Shown here piece by piece: positions 53,164 to 62,877 of a stretch of 64,000 bases of DNA. The position numbers were made by a program, and so were the translations under genes. The stretch's first letter is position 1. The number at the start of each line of letters is the position of its first letter. The stretch is from Oasisia sp. SBJ-2009 (lineage: Eukaryota; Annelida; Polychaeta; Sabellida; Siboglinidae): positions 32,283,542 through 32,347,541 of the forward strand of contig OZ024857.1 in the NCBI GenBank assembly GCA_964017155.1. Direction: 5' to 3'. The notes under the pieces were generated by a model. The model made no database searches. It was not told the DNA's origin and saw only the letters and a list, made by a program, of their open reading frames with translations.

Positions 53164-56100
53164 GTGGGGATGTTGGGTGGAGTAGGGTGGTTCGGTGGAG
53201 TGCGTAGGTTGGGAGGAGTGGGGAGGTTGGGTGGAGTGGGGAGGTTGGGAAGAGTGGGGAGGTTGGGTGCTCTGGGGAGGTTGGGTGAAGTGGGGAGGTT
53301 GGGTGGAGTGAGGAGGTTGCGTGGAGTGGGGAGTTTGAGTGGAGTGGGGAGGTTGGGTGATTTGGGGAGTTTGGGTGAAGTGAGGAAGTTGTGTGGAGTG
53401 CGGAGGTTGGGTGGAGTGGGGAGGTTGGTTGAAGTAGGGAGGTTGGGTGAAGTGGGGAGGTAGGGTGCGGTGGGGAGGTTGGGTGGAGTGGGGAGTTTGG
53501 GTGATGTGGGGAGGTTGGGTGAAGTGGGGAGGTTGGGTGGAGTGGGGAGGTTGTGTGAAGTGGGGAGGTTGGGTGGAGAGGGGAGGTTGGGTGGAGTGGG
53601 GAGGTTGGGTGGAGTGGGGAGTTTGGGTGCTCTGGGGAGGTTGGGTGAAGTGGGGAGTTTGGGTGGAGTGAGGAGGTTGGGTGGAGTGGGGAGTTTGAGT
53701 GGAGTGGGGAGGTTGGGTGATTTGGGGAGTTTGGGTGAAGTGGGGAAGTTGTGTGGAGTGCGGAGGTTGGGTGGAGTGCGGAGGTTGCATGGAGTGCGGA
53801 AGTTGGGTCGAGTGCGGAAGTTGGGTGGAGTGCGGACGTTGGGTGAAGTGGGGAGGTTGGGTGGAGTGGGGAGGTTGGGTGGAGGGCGGAAGTTGGGTGG
53901 AGTGCGGAGGTTGGATGAAGTGGGAAGGTTGGGTGGAGTGGGGAGGTTGGGTAATTTGGGGAGGTTGGGTGGAGTGGGGAGGTTGGGTGATGTGGGGAGG
54001 TTGGGTGAAGTGGGGAGGTTGGGTGAAGTGGGGAGGTTGGGTTGAGTGGGGAGGTTGTATGAAGTGGGGAAGTTGTGTGGAGTGCGTAGGTTGGGTGGAG
54101 TGCGGAGGTTGCACGGAGTGCGGAAGTTGGGTGGAGTGCGGAAGTTGGGTGGAGTGGGGAGGTTGGGTGAAGTAGGGAGGTTGGGTGAAGTGGGGAGGTT
54201 GGGTGCGGTGGGGAGGTTGGGTGGAGTGAGTTTGGGTGATGTGGGGAGGTTGGGTGAAGTGGGGAGGTTGGGTGGAGTGGGGAGGTTGGGTGAAGTGGGG
54301 AGGTTGGGTGGAGAGGGGAGGTTGGGTGGAGTGGGGAGGTTGGGTGGAGTGGGGAGTTTGGGTGCTCTGGGGAGGTTGGGTGAAGTGGGGAGTTTGGGTG
54401 GAGTGAGGAGGTTGGGTGGAGTGGGGAGTTTGAGTGGAGTGGGGAGGTTGGGTGATTTGGGGAGGTTGGGTGGAGTGCGGAGGTTGGGTGGAGTGCGGAG
54501 GTTGCACGGAGTGCGGAAGTTGGGTGGAGTGCGGAAGTTGGGTGGAGTGGGGAGGTTGGGTGAAGTAGGGAGGTTGGGTGAAGTGGGGAGGTTGGGTGGG
54601 GTGGGGAGTGTGGGTGGCGTGGGGAGGTTGGGTGGAGTGGGGAGGTTGGGTGAAGTGGGGAGGTTGGGTGGAGAGGGGAGGTTGGGTGGAGTGGGGAGGT
54701 TGGGAAGAGTGGGGAGGTTGGGTGCTCTGGGGAGGTTGAGTGATGTGAGGAGGTTGGGTGGAGTGAGGAGGTTGCGTGGAGTGGGGAGTTTGAGTGGAGT
54801 GGGGAGGTTGGGTGATTTGGGGAGGTTGGGTGAAGTGGGGAGGTTGGGTTGAGTGGGGAGGTTGTATGAAGTGGGGAAGTTGTGTGGAGTGCGGAGGTTG
54901 GGTGGAGTGCGGAGGTTGCATGGAGTGCGGAAGTTGGGTGGAGTGCGGAAGTTGGGTGGAGTGCGGAGGTTGGATGAAGTGGGGAGGTTGGGTGGAGTGG
55001 GGAGGTTGGGTAATTTGGGGAGGTTGGGTGGAGTGGGGAGGTTGGGTGATGTGGGGAGGTTGGGTGAAGTGGGGAGGTTGGGTGAAGTGGGGAGGTTGGG
55101 TGGAGTGGGGAGGTTGGGTGGAGGGCGGAGGTTGGGTGGAGTGGGGAGGATGGGTTGAAGTGGAGAGGTTGGGTGGAGTGGTGTGGTTGGGTGAAGTGGG
55201 GAGGTTGGGTGGATTTGGGAGGATAGGTTGAAGTGGGGATGTTGGGTGGAGTAGGGTGGTTGGGTGGAGTGCGTAGGTTGGGAGGAGTGGGGAGGTTGGG
55301 TGGAGTGGGGAGGTTGGGAAGAGTGGGGAGGTTGGGTGCTCTGGGGAGGTTGGGTGAAGTGGGGAGGTTGGGTGGAGTGAGGAGGTTGCGTGGAGTGGGG
55401 AGTTTGAGTGGAGTGGGGAGGTTGGGTGATTTGGGGAGTTTGGGTGAAGTGAGGAAGTTGTGTGGAGTGCGGAGGTTGGGTGGAGTGGGGAGGTTGGGTG
55501 AAGTAGGGAGGTTGGGTGAAGTGGGGAGGTAGGGTGCGGTGGGGAGGTTGGGTGGAGTGGGGCGTTTGGGTGATGTGGGGAGGTTGGGTGAAGTCGGGAG
55601 GTTGGGTGGAGTGGGGAGGTTGTGTGAAGTGGGGAGGTTGGGTGGAGAGGGGAGGTTGGGTGGAGTGGGGAGGTTGGGTGGAGTGGGGAGTTTGGGTGCT
55701 CTGGGGAGGTTGGGTGAAGTGGGGAGTTTGGGTGGAGTGAGGAGGTTGGGTGGAGTGGGGAGTTTGAGTGGAGTGGGGAGGTTGGGTGATTTGGGGAGTT
55801 TGGGTGAAGTGGGGAAGTTGTGTGGAGTGCGGAGGTTGGGTGGAGTGCGGAGGTTGCATGGAGTGCGGACGTTGGGTCGAGTGCGGAAGTTGGGTGGAGT
55901 GCGGACGTTGGGTGAAGTGGGGAGGTTGGGTGGAGTGGGGAGGTTGGGTGGAGGGCGGAAGTTGGGTGGAGTGCGGAGATTGGATGAAGTGGGAAGGTTG
56001 GGTGGAGTGGGGAGGTTGGGTAATTTGGGGAGGTTGGGTGGAGTGGGGAGGTTGGGTGATGTGGGGAGGTTGGGTGAAGTGGGGAGGTTGGGTGAAGTGG

Positions 56101-58394
56101 GGAGGTTGGGTTGAGTGGGGAGGTTGTATGAAGTGGGGAAGTTGTGTGGAGTGCGTAGGTTGGGTGGAGTGCGGAGGTTGCACGGAGTGCGGAAGTTGGG
56201 TGGAGTGCGGAAGTTGGGTGGAGTGGGGAGGTTGGGTGAAGTAGGGAGGTTGGGTGAAGTGGGGAGGTTGGGTGCGGTGGGGAGGTTGGGTGGAGTGGGG
56301 AGTTTGGGTGATGTGGGGAGGTTGGGTGAAATGGGGAGGTTGGGTGGAGTGGGGAGGTTGGGTGAAGTGGGGAGGTTGGGTGGAGAGGGGAGGTTGGGTG
56401 GAGTGGGGAGGTTGGGTGGAGTGGGGAGTTTGGGTGCTCTGGGGAGGTTGGGTGAAGTGGGGAGTTTGGGTGGAGTGAGGAGGTTGGGTGGAGTGGGGAG
56501 TTTGAGTGGAGTGGGGAGGTTGGGTGATTTGGGGAGGTTGGGTGGAGTGCGGAGTTTGGGTGGAGTGCGGAGGTTGCACGGAGTGCGGAAGTTGGGTGGA
56601 GTGCGGAAGTTGGGTGGAGTGGGGAGGTTGGGTGAAGTAGGGAGGTTGGGTGAAGTGGGGAGGTTGGGTGGGGTGGGGAGGTTGGGTGGAGTGGGGAGTT
56701 TGAGTGATGTGGGGAGGTTGGGTGAAGTGGGGAGGTTGGGTGGAGTGGGGAGGTTGGGTGGAGTGGGGAGTTTGGGTGATGTGGGGAGGTTGGGTGAAGT
56801 GGGGAGGTTGGGTGGAGTGGGGAGGTTGGGTGAAGTGGGGAGGTTGGGTGGAGAGGGGAGGTTGGGTGGAGTGGGGAGATTGGGTGAAGTGGGGAGGTTG
56901 GGTTGAGTGGGGAGGTTGTATGAAGTGGGGAAGTTGTGTGGAGTGCGGAGGTTGGGTGGAGGGCGGAAGTTGGGTGGAGTGCGGAGGTTGGGTGGAGTGC
57001 GGAGGTTGGGTGAAGTGGGGAGTTTGGGTGGAGTTGGGAGGTTGGGTGGAGGGCGGAGGTTGGGTGGAGTGGGGAGGATGGGTTGAAATGGGGAGGTTGG
57101 GTGGAGTGGTGTGGTTGTGTGAAGTGGGGAGGTTGGGTGGATTTGGGAGGATGGGTTGAAGTGGGGAGGTTGGGAAGAGTGGGGAGGTTGGGTGCTCTGG
57201 GGAGGTTGGGTGAAGTGGGGAGGTTGGGTGATTTGGGGAGTTTGGGTGAAATGGGGAGGTTGGGTTGAGTGGGGAGGTTGGGTGAAGTGGGGAGGTTGGG
57301 TGGAGAGGGGAGGTTGGGTGGAGTGGGGAGGTTGGGTGGAGTGGGGAGTTTGGGTGCTCTGGGGAGGTTAGGTGAAGTGGGGAGTTTGGGTGGAGTGAGG
57401 AGGTTGGGTGGAGTGGGGAGTTTGAGTGGAGTGGGGAGGTTGGGTGATTTGGGGAGGTTGGGTGGAGTGCGGAGGTTGGGTGGAGTGCGGAGGTTGCACG
57501 GAGTGCGGAAGTTGGGTGGAGTGCGGAAGTTGGGTGGAGTGGGGAGGTTGGGTGAAGTAGGGAGGTTGGGTGAAGTGGGGAGGTTGGGTGGGGTGTGGAG
57601 TGTGGGTGGCGTGGGGAGGTTGGGTGGAGTGGGGAAGTTGGGTGAAGTGGGGAGGTTGTGTGGAGAGGGGAGGTTGGGTGGAGTGGGGAGGTTGGGAAGA
57701 GTGGGGAGGTTGGGTGCTCTGGGGAGGTTGAGTGATGTGAGGAGGTTGGGTGGAGTGAGGAGGTTGCGTGGAGTGGGGAGTTTGAGTGGAGTGGGGAGGT
57801 TGGGTGATTTGGGGAGGTTGGGTGAAGTGGGGAGGTTGGGTTGAGTGGGGAGGTTGTATTAAGTGGGGAAGTTGTGTGGAGTGCGGAGGTTGGGTGGAGT
57901 GCGGAGGTTGCATGGAGTGCGGAAGTTGGGTGGAGTGCGGAAGTTGGGTGGAGTGCGGAGGTTGGATGAAGTGGGGAGGTTGGGTGGAGTGGGGAGGTTG
58001 GGTAATTTGGGGAGGTTGGCTGGAGTGGGGAGGTTGGGTGGAGTGGGGAGGTTGGGTGAAGTGGGGAGGTTGGTGGAGAGGGGAGGTTGGGTGGAGTGGG
58101 GAGGTTGGGTGGAGTGGGGAGTTTGGGTGCTCTGGGGAGGTTGGGTGAAGTGGGGAGTTTGGGTGGAGTGAGGAGGTTGGGTGGAGTGGGGAGTTTGAGT
58201 GGAGTGGGGAGGTTGGGTGATTTGGGGAGGTTGGGTGGAGTGCGGAGGTTGGGTGGAGTGCGGAGGTTGCACGGAGTGCGGAAGTTGGGTGGAGTGGGGA
58301 GGTTGGGTGGAGTGCGGAGGTTGCATGGAGTGCGGAAGTTGGGTGGAGTGCGGAAGTTGGGTGGAGTGCGGAGGTTGGATGAAGTGGGGAGGTT
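52645..58394 (+). repeat. Family B ~5.9-kb higher-order unit, copy 2
   Basis: This is the second copy of 46,680-50,680, holding U4 and most of U5. A 3-bp deletion near 54,228 produces a 15-bp monomer (GTGAGTTTGGG) absent from all other copies. After about 56,620 it becomes a patchwork with repeated GATGTGGGG runs (56,690-56,860), a shortened anchor region (57,060-57,270), a 17-bp monomer near 58,072 (GGTTGGTGG) and a GTATTAAG variant near 57,858. Confidence 0.75.
53164..55232 (+). repeat. Family B subunit U4 (2,069 bp)
   Basis: Matches U1 at +5,947 then +5,944 bp. Shares with U1 and U6 the GGTTCGGTGG after the anchor and GGTTGGTTGAAGTAGGG, which U2, U3 and U5 lack. Alternate subunits therefore belong to two subtypes, which fits amplification of a U1-U2 dimer. 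Confidence 0.8.
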
Positions 58395-58637
58395 GGGTGG
58401 AGTGGGGAGGTTGGGTAATTTGGGGAGGTTGGGTGGAGTGGGGAGGTTGGGTGATGTGGGGAGGTTGGGTGAAGTGGGGAGGTTGGGTGAAGTGGGGAGG
58501 TTGGGTGGAGTGGGGAGGTTGGGTGGAGGGCGGAGGTTGGGGGGAGTGGGGAGGATGGGTTGAAGTGGGGAGGTTGGGTGGAGTGGTGTGGTTGGGTGAA
58601 GTGGGGAGGCTGGGTGGATTTGGGAGGATAGGTTGAA
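55233..58637 (+). repeat. Family B subunit U5 (expanded, 3,405 bp)
   Basis: The first 1.4 kb equal U2 at +5,944 bp. The remainder contains extra material: two further GATGTGGGG runs, a broken anchor region near 57,060-57,270 with GGTTGTGTGAAG, and repeated GTGCTCT to GCACGG passages at 57,300-57,540 and 58,090-58,290. Confidence 0.75.
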
Positions 58638-61465
58638 GTGGGGATGTTGGGTGGAGTAGGGTGGTTCGGTGGAGTGTGTAGGTTGGGAGGAGTGGGGAGG
58701 TTGGGTGGAGTGGGGAGGTTGGGAAGAGTGGGGAGGTTGGGTGCTCTGGGGAGGTTGGGTGAAGTGGGGAGGTTGGGTGGAGTGAGGAGGTTGCGTGGAG
58801 TGGGGAGTTTGAGTGGAGTGGGGAGGTTGGGTGATTTGGGGAGTTTGGGTGAAGTGAGGAAGTTGTGTGGAGTGCGGAGGTTGGGTGGAGTGGGGAGGTT
58901 GGTTGAAGTAGGGAGGTTGGGTGAAGTGGGGAGGTAGGGTGCGGTGGGGAGGTTGGGTGGAGTGGGGAGTTTGGGTGATGTGGGGAGGTTGGGTGAAGTG
59001 GGGAGGTTGGGTGAAGTGGGGAGGTTGTGTGAAGTGGGGAGGTTGGGTGGAGAGGGGAGGTTGGGTGGAGTGGGGAGGTTGGGTGGAGTGGGGAGTTTGG
59101 GTGCTCTGGGGAGGTTGGGTGAAGTGGGGAGTTTGGGTGGAGTGAGGAGGTTGGGTGGAGTGGGGAGTTTGAGTGGAGTGGGGAGGTTGGGTGATTTGGG
59201 GAGTTTGGGTGAAGTGGGGAAGTTGTGTGGAGTGCGGAGGTTGGGTGGAGTGCGGAGGTTGCACGGAGTGCGGAAGTTGGGTCGAGTGCGGAAGTTGGGT
59301 GGAGTGCGGACGTTGGGTGAAGTGGGGAGGTTGGGTGGAGTGGGGAGGTTGGGTGGAGGGCGGAAGTTGGGTGGAGTGCGGAGGTTGGATGAAGTGGGAA
59401 GGTTGGGTGGAGTGGGGAGGTTGGGTAATTTGGGGAGGTTGGGTGGAGTGGGGAGGTTGGGTGATGTGGGGAGGTTGGGTGAAGTGGGGAGGTTGGGTTG
59501 AGTGGGGAGGTTGTATGAAGTGGGGAAGTTGTGTGGAGTGCGTAGGTTGGGTGGAGTGCGGAGGTTGCACGGAGTGCGGAAGTTGGGTGGAGTGCGGAAG
59601 TTGGGTGGAGTGGGGAGGTTGGGTGAAGTAGGGAGGTTGGGTGAAGTGGGGAGGTTGGGTGCGGTGGGGAGGTTGGGTGGAGTGGGGAGTTTGGGTGATG
59701 TGGGGAGGTTGGGTGAAGTGGGGAGGTTGGGTGGAGTGGGGAGGTTGGGTGAAGTGGGGAGGTTGGGTGGAGAGGGGAGGTTGGATGGAGTGGGGAGGTT
59801 GGGTGGAGTGGGGAGTTTGGGTGCTCTGGGGAGGTTGGGTGAAGTGGGGAGTTTGGGTGGAGTGAGGAGGTTGGGTGGAGTGGGGAGTTTGAGTGGAGTG
59901 AGGAGGTTGGGTGATTTGGGGAGGTTGGGTGGAGTGCGGAGGTTGGGTGGAGTGCGGAGATTGCACGGAGTGCGGAAGTTGGGTGGAGTGCGGAAGTTGG
60001 GTGGAGTGGGGAGGTTGGGTGAAGTAGGGAGGTTGGGTGAAGTGGGGAGGTTGGGTGGGGTGGGGAGTGTGGGTGGCGTGGGGAGGTTGGGTGGAGTGGG
60101 GAGGTTGGGTGAAGTGGGGAGGTTGGGTGGAGAGGGGAGGTTGGGTGTAGTGGGGAGGTTGGGAAGAGTGGGGAGGTTGGGTGCTCTGGGGAGGTTGAGT
60201 GATGTGAGGAGGTTGGGTGGAGTGAGAAGGTTGCGTGGAGTGGGGAGTTTGAGTGGAGTGGGGAGGTTGGGTGATTTGGGGAGGTTGGGTGAAGTGGGGA
60301 GGTTGGGTTGAGTGGGGAGGTTGTATGAAGTGGGGAAGTTGTGTGGAGTGCGGAGGTTGGGTGGAGTGCGGAGGTTGCATGGAGTGCGGAAGTTGGGTGG
60401 AGTGCGGAAGTTGGGTGGAGTGCGGAGGTTGGATAAAGTGGGGAGGTTGGGTGGAGTGGGGAGGTTGGGTAATTTGGGGAGGTTGGGTGGAGTGGGGAGG
60501 TTGGGTGGAGTGGGGAGGTTGGGTGAAGTGGGGAGGTTGGGTGGAGAGGGGAGGTTGGGTGGAGTGGGGAGGTTGGGTGGAGTGGGGAGTTTGGGTGCTC
60601 TGGGGAGGTTGGGTGAAGTGGGGAGTTTGGGTGGAGTGAGGAGGTTGGGTGGAGTGGGGAGTTTGAGTGGAGTGGGGAGGTTGGGTGATTTGGGGAGGTT
60701 GGGTGGAGTGCGGAGGTTGGGTGGAGTGCGGAGGTTGCACGGAGTGCGGAAGTTGGGTGGAGTGCGGAAGTTGGGTGGAGTGGGGAGGTTGGGTGAAGTA
60801 GGGAGGTTGGGTGAAGTGGGGAGGTTGGGTGGGGTGGGGAGTGTGGGTGGCGTGGGGAGGTTGGGTGGAGTGGGGAGGTTGGGTGAAGTGGGGAGGTTGG
60901 GTGGAGAGGGGAGGTTGGGTGGAGTGGGGAGGTTGGGAAGAGTGGGGAGGTTGGGTGCTCTGGGGAGGTTGAGTGATGTGAGGAGGTTGGGTGGAGTGAG
61001 GAGGTTGCGTGGAGTGGGGAGTTTGAGTGGAGTGGGGAGGTTGGGTGATTTGGGGAGGTTGGGTGAAGTGGGGAGGTTGGGTTGAGTGGGGAGGTTGTAT
61101 GAAGTGGGGAAGTTGTGTGGAGTGCGGAGGTTGGGTGGAGTGCGGAGGTTGCATGGAGTGCGGAAGTTGGGTGGAGTGCGGAAGTTGGGTGGAGTGCGGA
61201 GGTTGGATGAAGTGGGGAGGTTGGGTGGAGTGGGGAGGTTGGGTAATTTGGGGAGGTTGGGTGGAGTGGGGAGGTTGGGTGATGTGGGGAGGTTGGGTGA
61301 AGTGGGGAGGTTGGGTGAAGTGGGGAGGTTGGGTGGAGTGGGGAGGTTGGGTGGAGGGCGGAGTTTGGGGGGAGTGGGGAGGATGGGTTGAAGTGGGGAG
61401 GTTGGGTGGAGTGGTGTGGTTGGGTGAAGTGGGGAGGTTGGGTGGATTTGGGAGGATAGGTTGAA
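58638..61465 (+). repeat. Family B subunit U6 (2,828 bp)
   Basis: Matches U4 at +5,474, then +5,456 and +5,459 bp, up to about 60,470. It then carries an extra GGAGAGGGG-GTGCTCT-GCACGG passage (60,500-60,780). A GTGTGTAGG monomer at about 58,674 replaces GTGCGTAGG; U7 has the same change, so U7 derives from U6 or the reverse. Confidence 0.75.
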
Positions 61466-62877
61466 GTGGGGATGTTGGGTGGAGTAGGGTGGTTCGGTGG
61501 AGTGTGTAGGTTGGGAGGAGTGGGGAGGTTGGGTGGAGTGGGGAGGTTGGGAAGAGTGGGGAGGTTGGGTGCTCTGGGGAGGTTGGGTGAAGTGGGGAGG
61601 TTGGGTGGAGTGAGGAGGTTGCGTGGAGTGGGGAGTTTGAGTGGAGTGGGGAGGTTGGGTGATTTGGGAAGTTTGGGTGAAGTGAGGAAGTTGTGTGGAG
61701 TGCGGAGGTTGGGTGGAGTGGGGAGGTTGGTTGAAGTAGGGAGGTTGGGTGAAGTGGGGAGGTAGGGTGCGGTGGGGAGGTTGGGTGGAGTGGGGAGTTT
61801 GGGTGATGTGGGGAGGTTGGGTGAAGTGGGGAGGTTGGGTGGAGTGGGGAGGTTGTGTGAAGTGGGGAGGTTGGGTGGAGAGGGGAGGTTGGGTGGAGTG
61901 GGGAGGTTGGGTGGAGTGGGGAGTTTGGGTGCTCTGGGGAGGTTGGGTGAAGTGGGGAGTTTGGGTGGAGTGAGGAGGTTGGGTGGAGTGGGGAGTTTGA
62001 GTGGAGTGGGGAGGTTGGGTGATTTGGGGAGTTTGGGTGAAGTGGGGAAGTTGTGTGGAGTGCGGAGGTAGGGTGGAGTGCGGAGGTTGCATGTAGTGCG
62101 GAAGTTGGGTCGAGTGCGGAAGTTGGGTGGAGTGCGGACGTTGGGTGAAGTGGGGAGGTTGGGTGGAGTGGGGAGGTTGGGTGGAGGGCGGAAGTTGGGT
62201 GGAGTGCGGAGGTTGGATGAAGTGGGAAGGTTGGGTGGAGTGGGGAGGTTGGGTAATTTGGGGAGGTTGGGTGGAGTGGGGAGGTTGGGTGATGTGGGGA
62301 GGTTGGGTGAAGTGGGGAGGTTGGGTGAAGTGGGGAGGTTGGGTTGAGTGGGGAGGTTGTATGAAGTGGGGAAGTTGTGTGGAGTGCGTAGGTTGGGTGG
62401 AGTGCGGAGGTTGCACGGAGTGCGGAAGTTGGGTGGAGTGCGGAAGTTGGGTGAAGTGGGGAGGTTGGGTGCGGTGGGGAGGTTGGGTGGAGTGGGGAGT
62501 TTGGGTGATGTGGGGAGGTTGGGTGAAGTGGGGAGGTTGGGTGGAGTGGGGAGGTTGGGTGAAGTGGGGAGGTTGGGTGGAGAGGGGAGGTTGGGTGGAG
62601 TGGGGAGGTTGGGTGGAGTGGGGAGTTTGGGTGCTCTGGGGAGGTTGGGTGAAGTGGGGAGTTTGGGTGGAGTGAGGAGGTTGGGTGGAGTGGGGAATTT
62701 GAGTGGAGTGGGGAGGTTGGGTGATTTGGGGAGGTTGGGTGGAGTGCGGAGGTTGGGTGGAGTGCGGAGGTTGCACGGAGTGCGGAAGTTGGGTGGAGTG
62801 CGGAAGTTGGGTGGAGTGGGGAGGTTGGGTGAAGTGGGGAGGTTGGGTGGAGTGGGGAGGTTGGGTGGAGGGCGGAG
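61466..62877 (+). repeat. Family B subunit U7 (partial)
   Basis: Matches U6 at +2,828, +2,846 and then about +2,810 bp. Private changes include GGAAGTTTGGG near 61,668, GGTAGGGTGGAG near 62,067 and GCATGTAGTGCGG near 62,090. It stops being U-like near 62,877, where the array returns to the segment that opened family B. Confidence 0.75.
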
